From Methanocaldococcus fervens AG86 (lineage in GTDB: Archaea > AGJL01 > Methanococci > Methanococcales > Methanocaldococcaceae): 64,000 nucleotides of DNA. A model generated the notes under the pieces. It saw nothing but the letters and a program-made list of their open reading frames with translations, did not search any database and was not told where the DNA came from. Of the stretch, positions 29,530 through 38,138 are shown piece after piece; positions within the stretch are counted from its first letter, which is position 1; every line of letters begins with the position of its first letter. Made by a program: the position numbers and the translations under genes. The DNA lies in contig NC_013156.1 in NCBI RefSeq assembly GCF_000023985.1, positions 124,001 through 188,000 on the forward strand, given 5' to 3'.

Positions 29530-29931
29530 TTATTCAACTGATTCTATGTATTTTTTCCTCATTAAAGCCCTCATATCTAAAAATTCTTCATCAGTTTTTT
29601 CTACTTCAACGTAAAATCCTGGGTATCCTTTAAATGTAGGCATTCCTGTACTGTGTGTGTCTGGTTTAACAACTGAGTTAGCCCATGGGCCCATTGGTAT
29701 GTAGATCATTCCTTCTGGCATTCTTTCAGTTGCCTTTTTTACATAAACAACAACTTCTCCATATTCTGACTTAACTTTAACTTTATCTCCTTCCTTAACT
29801 CCTAATTTCTCCATATCTTCTTCGTTGATATAAGCAACTCCAGCCGCTTTAACATATAAATCAAGGTTTTTTCCAGCTTCTATTGCCTCTCCCTGCCATA
29901 TTGTTCTTCCAGTATTTAAGATAAATTTCAT
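29530..29931 (-). CDS. fwdD: Formylmethanofuran dehydrogenase subunit D
   Basis: This 133-residue beta-barrel protein of the molybdopterin dinucleotide-binding type completes the FwdB active site as a separate chain. Characteristic segments are KFILNTGRTIWQGEAIEAGK, EEDMEKLGVKEGDKVKVKSEYGEVVVYV and IYIPMGPWANSVVKPDTHSTGMPTFKGYP. The start at 29931 follows GGTGAG by four bases; the preceding ATG is too close. It lies between fwdG and fwdA with short gaps. Confidence 0.92.
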   Translation of the reverse strand: MKFILNTGRTIWQGEAIEAGKNLDLYVKAAGVAYINEEDMEKLGVKEGDKVKVKSEYGEVVVYVKKATERMPEGMIYIPMGPWANSVVKPDTHSTGMPTFKGYPGFYVEVEKTDEEFLDMRALMRKKYIESVE

Positions 29932-29949
29932 CATCTCACCAATTGTGGT

Positions 29950-30198
29950 TTATTTTCTTTTGAAAACCAATTCTATTGCGTTAACTGGACATGCTTCTAT
30001 ACAGGCCCCACAACCTCCACATAAATCTTGATTAACTACTGTAACGACTCCATTCTCAACTCTAATAACTACTTCATCGCTGTAAGGCCCTTTACCTCCC
30101 CATGTTTCTGGATTTTTAGCGTTAACTGGACAAGAAACTACACAGTTTCCACATCCATGACATCTTTCTGGATAAACTACCAACTCATAAGCTTTCAT
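29950..30198 (-). CDS. fwdG: Formylmethanofuran dehydrogenase subunit G (ferredoxin)
   Basis: This 82-residue 2[4Fe-4S] ferredoxin has motifs CHGCGNCVVSCP (near residue 13) and CGGCGACIEACP (near 60). It relays electrons between FwdF and the FwdB tungsten/molybdenum site. The start at 30198 (MKAYELVVYP) follows GGTGAGG; the longer frame from 30213 would start inside that ribosome binding site. Confidence 0.92.
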   Translation of the reverse strand: MKAYELVVYPERCHGCGNCVVSCPVNAKNPETWGGKGPYSDEVVIRVENGVVTVVNQDLCGGCGACIEACPVNAIELVFKRK

Positions 30199-30232
30199 TT
30201 CCTCACCTTTCAATGATTTTTAAGTTTTATGT

Positions 30233-31300
30233 TTATTCCATTAACTTTTTAAATGCGTTTTTCCATGCAATTGCTTTAGGCTCTCTTTCAAAGTTAATCT
30301 CTGTTCTCTTAACTTTTATAGCATTAACTGGACATGCTTTGGTGCAAGCTCCACATAAGACACATAAGTTCTGGTTAACAACGATTCTTGGAACTTTTTC
30401 AGCCTTATCTTTTGGTGCTGGGAATTCTAATGCACCACATGGACAGATGGCAATACAAGCTCCACAAGCGTTACATGCGTTTTCATCAATTATTAACTCT
30501 CCTTTGAATGGCTTCTCTACTTCAATAGCATCTGCAGGACAGATGAAGGCACACCAACCACATGTTACACATAAATCTTTATCAACAACAGTTTTTCCAT
30601 TAATGTCGTTGTATAACTCTGCCTGCGGAATTCTCTTCATCATTGGACACTTGTAACAGATGACTTCAATGGCATTGTGAGGGCAAACAAACTCACAAAC
30701 CTTACAGTAGACACACTTGTCCTTGTTAACTTCAATATCGGTTATTGGCTTTGGATTTGTTGGCGTTGGGTAGTTGTATTTTAAGTCTATAGCATCTGCT
30801 GGACAGTATTCAGCACAAATTCCACATAAAACACACTTATCTTTATTTATATTTACTTCTCCAATAACAAACTTCTTTCTTTCAGCCAACTCTCTTTCAA
30901 CGCTTATTGCCAATTGAGGACAGACCATTTCACACTGTTCACACAAAACACACTTTTCTTGGCTAATTTTGATATCTCTCTTAATTTTTGGATATTTCTC
31001 ATCTTCTTTTATTGATTTTCCATTGATTTTCAAGTCCATAGCATCAAATGGACATGCAGAAGCACATAAACCACATAATGCACATACATCCTTGTCAATA
31101 TCTAATTTTGGAGCTATAACATCTCCTTTAGCAATAGCCCCCAAAGGTCCTAAAGCTATAGCACCAACTGGACATATGTCAGCACAGATACCACAACCAA
31201 CACAGGCATCATCACTCCAAAACAGCTCTCTTTTTTCTACTTCTCCATCTCTGCATATGATAAGGCCGTTTTCATAAACTTCTTTTACTTGCTCAATCAT
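30233..31300 (-). CDS. fwdF: Formylmethanofuran dehydrogenase polyferredoxin subunit F
   Basis: This 355-residue polyferredoxin has eight visible CxxCxxCxxxCP motifs, from CVGCGICADICP near residue 34 to CVLCGACTKACP near residue 325. It could therefore hold eight [4Fe-4S] clusters arranged as four ferredoxin units. It forms the electron wire from heterodisulfide reductase or hydrogenase to the Fwd core. One extra CYKCP (near residue 220) is not part of a full motif. Its start overlaps the upstream regulator gene by eight bases, so the two are translationally coupled. Confidence 0.93.
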   Translation of the reverse strand: MIEQVKEVYENGLIICRDGEVEKRELFWSDDACVGCGICADICPVGAIALGPLGAIAKGDVIAPKLDIDKDVCALCGLCASACPFDAMDLKINGKSIKEDEKYPKIKRDIKISQEKCVLCEQCEMVCPQLAISVERELAERKKFVIGEVNINKDKCVLCGICAEYCPADAIDLKYNYPTPTNPKPITDIEVNKDKCVYCKVCEFVCPHNAIEVICYKCPMMKRIPQAELYNDINGKTVVDKDLCVTCGWCAFICPADAIEVEKPFKGELIIDENACNACGACIAICPCGALEFPAPKDKAEKVPRIVVNQNLCVLCGACTKACPVNAIKVKRTEINFEREPKAIAWKNAFKKLME

Positions 31301-31739
31301 AATTCTCCCTCACAAAGTTTAATGAATTTGTAGGACATCTGAATATACAAGATGCACATAAAAAGCAGGCATCGTAATCTATATTGACAGTGAAGTTGTC
31401 GAGTGTGAGTGCTACACACCCCAAACAGGATCCGCAAGCTATGCAGGATTTTTCATCCCACAAAAATTTTATGTTGTATAATTCCTCTATCAAGTTCTTT
31501 GCAAGCTCCTTATCGTCAGTTAAAGAATGGATGAGCTTAGCTCCATATTTTGGTGGAAGTTCTTCAAAAATTTCCGCAACTTTTAAGATTTTTTCCTTTG
31601 GATACCTTCCAGAAAGATAATGAGAAACTATTGACCTGTCACTTTTAATAATTTCTGCTATTTCTTTTTGAAGGAGTCCTTTTCTTCTTAATTTCATTGC
31701 TACTATTGCCTTTATTCCTGAAAGAATATGCTCTGGCAT
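31293..31739 (-). CDS. Helix-turn-helix protein with C-terminal 2[4Fe-4S] domain
   Basis: The N-terminal HTH (KGLLQKEIAEIIKSDRSIVSHYLSGRYP) resembles archaeal regulators that read DNA through a Cro-like fold. It is followed by a helical linker and a ferredoxin-like end with CIACGSCLGC and CFLCASCIFRCP. As first gene of the fwd operon it is a likely redox- or iron-responsive regulator of that operon (inference). The start is uncertain: the frame is open to a GTG at 31841, but the ATG at 31739 is favoured. A TTTATATAAT element on the minus strand lies about 35-45 bases upstream, and the extra 34 residues look unlike protein. Confidence 0.7.
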   Translation of the reverse strand: MPEHILSGIKAIVAMKLRRKGLLQKEIAEIIKSDRSIVSHYLSGRYPKEKILKVAEIFEELPPKYGAKLIHSLTDDKELAKNLIEELYNIKFLWDEKSCIACGSCLGCVALTLDNFTVNIDYDACFLCASCIFRCPTNSLNFVRENYD

Positions 31740-31771
31740 TCTACCACATGGACATATTTTTAGTAGGCTAA

Positions 31772-31784
31772 TCTTATTATATAA
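31772..31784 (-). promoter_or_regulatory. TATA-like promoter of the fwd operon
   Basis: On the minus strand TTTATATAATAAG lies 33-45 bases before the ATG at 31739, the right distance for a TATA box and a short leader. It would drive the regulator-fwdFGDA-UPF0145-fwdC transcript. Confidence 0.45.
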
Positions 31785-31894
31785 AGAGTATGTATAAAAA
31801 TTAAGTAGAAACTCATTTATATTATTGTGTGCGTCACTCACATTCTCATCTGTAGTTCATTATATATGAATATAAGTTCTATTTTTGGTAGGTA

Positions 31895-31914
31895 AACTTT
31901 ATATTTGTAAAGTT
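31895..31914. promoter_or_regulatory. Inverted repeat between two divergent regulator genes
   Basis: AACTTTA and TAAAGTT are perfect seven-base arms separated by six bases (TATTTG). The palindrome lies about 55 bases beyond the longest start of the fwd regulator and 75 bases before the start of the divergent HTH protein gene. It has the size and symmetry of a dimeric regulator site, but AT richness makes chance occurrence possible. Confidence 0.4.
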
Positions 31915-31988
31915 AAATAATATATAGCTTAGACCACAAAAAATAAATATTACCATGATTTAGATTAGAAGGATTTACGGTGATGTGT

Positions 31989-32942
31989 ATGAGAGAGATT
32001 TTAATATCTGAATGTATAGAATTATTAAGAGCTCATAAATTTACAGTTTCAAAACCACTGGGCAGAAGTTGCTTTGACATGGTTGCAAGTAGAGATGATA
32101 TTAGGTTAATTTTAAAGGTTCTAAAAAATATTGATAGCTTAAGTAGGGAGCAGTCAAAAGAATTGAAGAAAATTAGTAAGATATTGCACGGTACTCCTTT
32201 AATAATAGGAATTAGGACAAGAAACGCTCCTATGGAGCATGGAATTGTTTACGACAGATACGATATAAAGGCAGTAACATTTGAAACCTTCAGAGATTAT
32301 TTAGAGGGTAGCCCACCAGTAGTTTATTCAAATAGAGGAGGATTCTTTGTAAAAATCGATGGTAAGGTTTTAAAAGAAGTAAGAGAGGCTATGGGGATAT
32401 CAGTTGGAAAATTGGCTGAGGTTGTTGGGGTTTCAAGAAAGGCAATCTACAAGTATGAAACACAGGCTGCAAATCCTTCAGTAGATGTTGCTATAAAAAT
32501 AGAGGAGTATTTGGATGTTCCATTGGTTAAAGGTATTGATTTATTTGAGCCTATTAAGGATGAGAATGTTGAAAATAAATTAGAGAATTTAGAAGATTTT
32601 AAGAAAGAGGCAATAAATTTTTTAAACGAACTAGGATTTAAATCATTCGTTGTTGAAAAAGCTCCATTTGATGCTGTAGCTGAGAAAGATATGGACAACA
32701 ATCCAAATATATTATTAACAAATATTGAAGAAAAGGATACTGAAGAGGTGAAAAGAAAGGCGTTGTTTGTTAGGGAATTGTCAAGGTTGTTAGATAGCTA
32801 CTCTTTATTGATACTGGAAGAGAAGGAAAAAGAATATAAAAACCTCCCAGTTATCAGCATTGAAGAATTGAAAAAAATGGACGATGCCATCGAATTAATT
32901 GAACACATAAAATCAATGCTAAAAAATCAACAATCACTATAA
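31989..32942 (+). CDS. HTH-type transcriptional regulator (archaeal COG1395-like)
   Basis: This 317-residue protein has an N-terminal domain (about 1-120) of restriction-like or sensor character, beginning REILISECIELLRAHKF and containing CFDMVASRDDIRLILKVLKNID. A Cro/CI-type HTH near residues 125-175 (VREAMGISVGKLAEVVGVSRKAIYKYE) and a C-terminal alpha/beta domain follow. The family is confined to archaea and annotated as putative HTH regulators. The start at 31989 is five bases after GGTGA; GTG 31980 and ATG 31983 overlap that site. It is divergent from the fwd operon, so it may regulate fwd (inference). Confidence 0.75.
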   Translation: MREILISECIELLRAHKFTVSKPLGRSCFDMVASRDDIRLILKVLKNIDSLSREQSKELKKISKILHGTPLIIGIRTRNAPMEHGIVYDRYDIKAVTFETFRDYLEGSPPVVYSNRGGFFVKIDGKVLKEVREAMGISVGKLAEVVGVSRKAIYKYETQAANPSVDVAIKIEEYLDVPLVKGIDLFEPIKDENVENKLENLEDFKKEAINFLNELGFKSFVVEKAPFDAVAEKDMDNNPNILLTNIEEKDTEEVKRKALFVRELSRLLDSYSLLILEEKEKEYKNLPVISIEELKKMDDAIELIEHIKSMLKNQQSL

Positions 32943-32960
32943 AAAATAACAAAATAAAAT

Positions 32961-33614
32961 TTATAAATCTAATGGCTCTCCAATCTTTGGAACTATAACC
33001 TCAACCCCCAATGCTTCAGCTTTTTTCACGAATTCATTTACATCAACTTCAATCAATGGGAATGTGTTGTAATGCATTGGAATGACTATTTCTGGATATA
33101 TTAGTTCAATAGCTACTAAAGCTTCATCAATTCCCATTGTGTATCTTCCGCCTATTGGCAATAGAGCAATTTGTGGAGCGTAGATTTCTCCAATTAACTC
33201 CATATCTCCAAATACTCCAGTATCTCCAGCATGATAAACCCTATCATTTATGATAAATCCAGCAGCCACTCCCCCACTTATTGTTGGAGCAATATCTGAT
33301 GAATGCTCAGCCTTAACCATTGTTAATTTTGCTCCATTTATCTCTATAGTTCCTCCAATATTCATCCCTTCAGCATTGACTCCTTTTTCTGATAAATAGA
33401 CACTAATCTCATGATTTGATACAACTGGAACATTGTACGCTTTAGCCAATTCTTCGGCATTTCCTAGGTGGTCTGCATGTCCATGAGTTACTGCTATTAC
33501 ATCTACTCCATCCATTATTTCATCGTAAGGTAAATTACATAGAGGATTTGGAACAAATGGGTCTATTAAAACGTTATCTACTTTAAAGCATGCATGGCCA
33601 TACCATGTTATCAT
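32961..33614 (-). CDS. UPF0173 metal-dependent hydrolase
   Basis: This 217-residue compact metallo-beta-lactamase-fold hydrolase has zinc ligands visible in VTHGHADHLGNAEEL (HxHxDH, near residue 45), ...AEHSSD, HAGDTGVFGDM (near 128) and PMHYNTFP near 188. It lacks the extra domains of RNase Z or beta-CASP enzymes. The substrate is unknown. Start after GTGAGAGG. The next 164 bases toward 33778 hold no gene. Confidence 0.88.
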   Translation of the reverse strand: MITWYGHACFKVDNVLIDPFVPNPLCNLPYDEIMDGVDVIAVTHGHADHLGNAEELAKAYNVPVVSNHEISVYLSEKGVNAEGMNIGGTIEINGAKLTMVKAEHSSDIAPTISGGVAAGFIINDRVYHAGDTGVFGDMELIGEIYAPQIALLPIGGRYTMGIDEALVAIELIYPEIVIPMHYNTFPLIEVDVNEFVKKAEALGVEVIVPKIGEPLDL

Positions 33615-33778
33615 CCTCTCACCTCACATAATAATTTTAATCTCAAGCTATTTAAATTTTTATTTTAGGATGTATCTCAAATTATAAAACTTAAGCTTAT
33701 AGTTATAGGAAGGATGAGAATTTTAAGGGAAAATAATCGCGCATTTTTTATTTTACTTTAGCTATTAAATTTTCTAAT

Positions 33779-34469
33779 ATGAAGTTTTATATATTTAATT
33801 ACCTTACATTATTTTGTGGTAGCATGATAGGCATCTGCATGCGTTCTAAAAAAGGATTCCTTTTTAATAACAAATTATTGGATTGGGGTTTGCATTACCA
33901 TCCAAAAATAGTGAAAGAAAATAACATTATTGGATATCATGCTCCAATTTTAAATTTAGATGAAAAAACAGCATTCCTATTTTAAAAAATACCATCGAAA
34001 ATATTAAAGGGAGGGATTATTTAACAATCCACCCACACAATGGAAAAAATAAAGATATTGATAAAAAAACTTTTAATTGAAAATCTAACAATAATTAATG
34101 AATTTGCAAAAAGAAATAATGTAAAATTATGCATTGAAAATTTAAGACATGGATTTTCTTCAAATCCGAACAATATAATTGAAATAGCCGACGAAGTGGA
34201 TTGTCTTATAACGTTTGATATTGGGCACAGCCTTATAAAAAAAGGTTAGAATTTTTGGAGATTTGCTCTGAAAGGGTTTATAATTGCCATGTTTATGAGA
34301 TTGAAAGGATGGAAAACATTTACCACCAAAAAATCTCGACAATATAAAGCCAATATTAGATGCTCTTTTAGATATTAAATGTGAGATGTTTTTGATTGAA
34401 TTGATGAACATTGAGGATATTTTAAAAACTGAAAAGATGTTAAGAGATTATTTTGAGATTTATAGGTGA
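33779..34469 (+). pseudogene. Broken sugar-phosphate isomerase/epimerase (AP endonuclease 2 fold)
   Basis: Successive frames give a continuous TIM-barrel protein: MKFYIFNYLTLFC..., IIGYHAPILNLDEKTAF, then after a shift PILKNTIENIKGRDYLTIHPHNG, then LTIINEFAKRNNVKLCIENLRHGF, then ADEVDCLITFDIGHSL, then LEFLEICSERVYNCHVYEIE, then LPPKNLDNIKPILDALLDIK. The HPHNG, CIEN and FDIGHS blocks are the metal-ligand strands of the family. At least four single-base indels, mostly one-base losses in A or T runs, separate the pieces. It begins a run of decayed genes to 38036. Confidence 0.75.
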
Positions 34470-34475
34470 TAATAC

Positions 34476-35222
34476 ATGATTGTTAATGAAAACAGCAATT
34501 TTATTGACTTTAAAAAATCATTTAAAGAGCTAACTTTACCTAATGAAACACTTAAAGTAATTGAGGAAAATGGAATAAAGCTTAGTGAAATAGCAATTGG
34601 GGAGTTCTCAGGAAGGGATAGTGCAGCTGCAATAATTAAAGCAATGGAGGAAGGGGTTGATGTTGTTTTACCCGTTGTTGTATTTACGGGACTGATTATG
34701 GAAATACAGGCACATTTTACAAAAATTGGGAAATTGTAAATAGAAGGATTAAGGAGATTGGTAAAGATAAAATCTTACTACCTCTAAATTTTACGTTTGA
34801 GCCAAAGCTTTGGAATGCGTTAAATGGTAGATGGGCAGTTTTGTTTATAAAAAGATACGGCTACTACAGCCCATGTATTGGATGCCATGCTTATCTAAGG
34901 ATAATGAGAATTCCTTTGGCAAAACATTTAAAAGGAGAGATAATTAGCGGTGAAAGGTTTCACCACAACGGAGATTTTAAAATAGACCAGATAGAAGAGA
35001 TTTTAAATGTTTATAGCAAAATTTGTAAAGATTTTGATGTTAAGTTAATTTTACCTGTAAAACACATAAAGGAAGGGAAGAAGATTAAGGAGATTATAGG
35101 AGAAGAATGGGAACAGGGGAAAAAGCAGTTTCATGTGTTTTTAGTGGAAATTACAGGGATAAAGATGGAAAGGTAATTTTTGAGAAAGAGAGTATTTTAA
35201 AGCTATTGAATGAATTTATATG
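34476..35222 (+). pseudogene. Broken PP-loop superfamily ATPase
   Basis: Joining three frames gives about 250 residues. FSGRDSAAAI (near residue 45) is the PP-loop that binds ATP. It is followed by VDVVLPVVVFTG, a shift, TDYGNTGTFYKNWEIVNRRI, then YYSPCIGCHAYLRIMRIPLAK with a CxxCH pair, GERFHHNGDFK, a second shift, and VSCVFSGNYRDKDGKVIF. Each shift is mended by adding one G (ACGGGA near 34690; GGGGAAAAA near 35115). The PP-loop plus paired cysteines recalls enzymes that activate and thiolate a substrate, so a sulfur-transfer role is suspected. The true function is unknown. Confidence 0.7.
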
Positions 35223-35720
35223 TTTAGAGGATTGGCAAGATTTTTAGGTATGGATTTTATAAAAATTGATAGTTTTGAAGAAGGTATAGATCTAATTCCA
35301 GAATTAGATTATGATTTTATCCATCTACACACAAAGGAACCTGATGAAGCTGCTCATACTAAAAATCCATTGAATAAGGTTAAAGTTATTGAGAAGATTG
35401 ATAAAGCCATAGGTAATTTAAAATTAAATGATGATTTATTGATAATAACTGCAGATCACTCATCACCTTCTGTTGGAAATTTAATCCACTCAGGAGAGAG
35501 CGTTCCAATACTATTTTATGGAAAAAATGTTAGAGTAGATGATGTTAAGGAATTTAATGAGATAAGTTGCTCAAAGGGACATTTGAGGATAATGGGAGAA
35601 GATTTAATGCCTTTAATTTTAAACTATACAGATAGGGCTTTGTTGTATGGTTTAAGGGCTGGAAATAAGTTAAGGCGTTATATACCAAAAGATGATGAAA
35701 TAGAGTTTTTGCAAGAATAG
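35220..35720 (+). pseudogene. apgM: C-terminal fragment of archaeal phosphoglycerate mutase
   Basis: The frame begins inside the family at FRGLARFLGMDFI and runs through YDFIHLHTKEPDEAAHTKN, KVKVIEKIDKAI, LIITADHSSPSVGNLIHSGESVPILFYGKN to the natural C-terminus. The HTKEPDEAAH and TADHSSPS blocks carry metal ligands of 2,3-bisphosphoglycerate-independent mutases of the ApgM type. The N-terminal half of the enzyme, including the catalytic Ser, is absent. The fragment abuts the end of the PP-loop relic, so an internal deletion is likely. Confidence 0.75.
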
Positions 35721-35733
35721 ATGGAGGGATAAC

Positions 35734-36296
35734 TTGATAGAGAAATTAAAAAAGATATTTAAATTGGGTAAAAGAGAAAAAGAAAGCCAGACGGGAAAGG
35801 ATTAATTATATTTGAGAGCACAAAGGATGCAATGAAAGCGGAGAGTATTTTAAAAGATAAGTATAAAATTAAGGTTGTTGCTCCACCGGTGGAGATAAGA
35901 GAGGGCTGTGATTTGGCTATAGAGTATGATTTAGTTGATGAATTTGGAATTAAAAGATTGTTAGAGAATAATAATATAAAACCCCTAAAATTTATTCCTT
36001 TAAACGATTATTCTTTAAAACCTTTAGAGTTAGTAAAAATTAAAGAAGTTGATGGATTTATTTTAGTTAGATGCGGAAATATGAAAATAACTATCGATAA
36101 GGAAGGGAATATAGTTAATATCTCTGGTGGAGGTTGCCCAGATGTTCCTTATTTAGCGTTAAAATTGAAGGGAAGAAATATTAAAGATATTAAAGAGGAG
36201 GAGACACCAAAAAATTTAGGCTTTACTTTATGTGCATACACATTAAATAAAGCGTTTGAAAAGGCAAGGGAATTGGTTATGGAAAATAAAATTTGA
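35734..36296 (+). pseudogene. Frameshifted DUF3343 (putative Se/S carrier-like) gene
   Basis: The gene starts at TTG 35734 after GGAGGG and encodes LIEKLKKIFKLGKREKESQTGK, then stops at about 35802. Adding one base to GGGAAAGG restores GLIIFESTKDAMKAESILKDKYKIKVVAPPVEIREGCDLAIEYD, typical of DUF3343 proteins annotated as putative Se/S carrier-like. The rest carries a MKITIDKEGNIVNISGGGCPDVPYLA segment and a C-terminal helix. One single-base loss therefore disables an otherwise complete 187-codon gene, unless translation restarts at ATG 35832. Confidence 0.6.
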
Positions 36297-36309
36297 AATA
36301 GGGTTGCAA

Positions 36310-36805
36310 ATGAATGGAAAGAAAATAGCAATAGTTTCCCATTGTATATTAAACCAAAATAGTGTTGTTAAAGGTTTGGAGAGGGCAAAAGAGGCATTTA
36401 ATGAAGTTGTTGAAATAATTTTAAATGAAAATTATGGGATAATACAACTTCCATGCCCAGAGATGCTTTATTTAGGAATAAATAGGCGTGGTATGGTTAA
36501 GGAAGAATACAATACTAAAGAATACAGAGAGCTTTGCAGAGAGATTTTAAAGCCAATAATTAAATATTTGAAGGAATATAATAAAGAAGGGTTAAATTTG
36601 TTTTAATTGGGATTGAAGGTTCTCCAACATGTGGAATCTTTAAAACTGTAAGAAAAGAAGGTTTAACGGATGAAAGCGGCATTTTGATAGAAGAGTTTTT
36701 AAAATTTTTATTAAATAAAATATAAAAGTTGAGATGATAGATTATCCAAATGAAGAAAAATACAAATGTTTTATAGAAAATTTAAGAAAAATGTTGGGGG
36801 GATAA
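36310..36805 (+). pseudogene. Frameshifted three-cysteine protein (DUF523/TudS-like)
   Basis: Three frames join to about 165 residues: KKIAIVSHCILNQNSVVKGL, NYGIIQLPCPEMLYLGINRRG, then (after adding a G near 36594) VLIGIEGSPTCGIFKTVRKEG, and (after adding an A near 36720) IKVEMIDYPNEEKYK. The layout CILN..., PCPE and GSPTCG places three lone cysteines in the order seen in DUF523 proteins, where TudS enzymes bind a [4Fe-4S] cluster and desulfurate thiouracil. The gene is broken twice. The family link is motif-based inference. Confidence 0.6.
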
Positions 36806-36807
36806 TG

Positions 36808-37209
36808 ATGAAGATAAAAATTAAAGTTAAGGATTTTGAAGTTGAAGGAGAGCTTTATGAAGATGTTGCACCAAAAACTGTAAGTGCAATAGCTAAGGCT
36901 TTACCAATAAAAGGAATTGTTAATAGGTGGGGGGATGAGATATACTTTGAAACAGATGTCGTTGTTGATGAGGAGGAAAATTCAAAAAAATTTGTTGAAT
37001 TGGGAGATATCACTTATTGGATTCCTGGAAGGGCTATTTGCATTTTCTTTGGAAAAACTCCAATAAGTGATGATAAGATAAGGCCTGCAAGTGCTGTAAA
37101 TGTTATTGGTAAAGTTAAAGATTGGGAAAAGTTTAAAGATGTTTGGGATGGGAAACAATTGAAATATTTAAAGAATGACATATTTTCTAATTTTTATTTA
37201 AATGATTAA
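36808..37209 (+). CDS. Cyclophilin-like-fold protein (COG2164-like)
   Basis: This 133-residue protein has the pattern of small archaeal cyclophilin-like proteins: IKIKVKDFEVEGELYEDVAPKTVSAIAKALP, then RWGDEIYFETDV, LGDITYWIPGRAICIFFGKTPISDD and ASAVNVIGKV. They lack the isomerase active site, and their ligand is unknown. It is the only member of the 33.8-38.0 kb cluster with an unbroken frame. The start is either ATG 36805 or ATG 36808 after a G-run; it overlaps or abuts the stop of the preceding relic, so the ancestral genes were tightly coupled. Confidence 0.7.
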   Translation: MKIKIKVKDFEVEGELYEDVAPKTVSAIAKALPIKGIVNRWGDEIYFETDVVVDEEENSKKFVELGDITYWIPGRAICIFFGKTPISDDKIRPASAVNVIGKVKDWEKFKDVWDGKQLKYLKNDIFSNFYLND

Positions 37210-37219
37210 GGTTGAGATT

Positions 37220-38036
37220 ATGATTATTGCTGGAACTATGCCAATAAAAGGTTTGGATTTGATAGAAGGGAAACCGGAGCTAAAGGGAGAAAATAATTAT
37301 AAACAATAAAGAATTTCCAGTATCTATGGGTACAGGAGCTTTAATAGGGGCTGTTTTGAGGGTTTTGGAGTATTTTGATAACAACAATATTAAAGTAATA
37401 ACTGCTGGAGATATTGGAGAAGGATATGGGAGTTTAAAGATTTATGATAGGTTGAAAGAGGTTGATGATGATTTGTTAGTTATCCATTATATAAAGCCAA
37501 AGATTTCAAAAATTAAAGAGATAGATTTCTCTCCAAAGATTATTGCAGATGCTGGAGGGATGTATGCAGGGAAAGCGGCAAATATTGGAGATAAGTTTTA
37601 TCTCTTTTTGCCGGATGTTGGAGAATTGGCTTTTTTAGCAGATGAAAAAGCCATACATCCTGCCTATGTTAGAGGTTTTATATCAGAGATTGACGATAAA
37701 GAAGTTCCAAAACTTATTGAAAGAGCTTATAAATTAAAGATGCCCAAATATATGATTGTTAAAGGGGAGAACGACTATGTCGTTAAAGAAGGAAAAATTA
37801 TTGACATTATAAAAGAGCCAAAGATAGAGGCAATGGAGTGCATTGGAGGAACGGGAGATACATTAACTGGAATTGTATCAGCTCTAATAAGTGCTGGGTT
37901 TAAAGCAGAGGAAGCTATGAGTTTAGGATGTAGAATAAATAGAAAACTTGGGGAAGTTGTTAATGCTAAGCCAAATACTCAAATTTTGGGAATAATTAAT
38001 GCCATTCCAAAAGTTTTGAATGAATGCATAAAATAA
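37220..38036 (+). pseudogene. Frameshifted ribokinase-like / NAD(P)HX-dehydratase-like gene
   Basis: ATG 37220 encodes MIIAGTMPIKGLDLIEGKPELK and stops at about 37309. Removing one A near 37298 links it to INNKEFPVSMGTGALIGAVLRVLEYF and onward for about 240 residues. The terminal ECIGGTGDTLTGIVSALISAG is the anion-hole and catalytic Asp signature of ribokinase-fold enzymes. ITAGDIGEGYGSLKIYDRL and IIADAGGMYAGKAANIGD are further conserved blocks. The downstream part alone has an ATG at 37326 but lacks the first 35 residues, so activity is doubtful. Confidence 0.65.
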
Positions 38037-38138
38037 TTGGTGATATTCTTAATAATTGCTAAGAATAAATAATAAAATATTTATAGAGCAATTTTCAAAA
38101 ACTTTAATTGTTATTTAAAAAATCTTAAGGTGTAGAAT

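Noticed and set aside
33779-38036. Treating each short frame in this region as a separate small gene
   Set aside because: Neighbouring frames join into recognisable families when single bases are added or removed, so they are pieces of broken genes.
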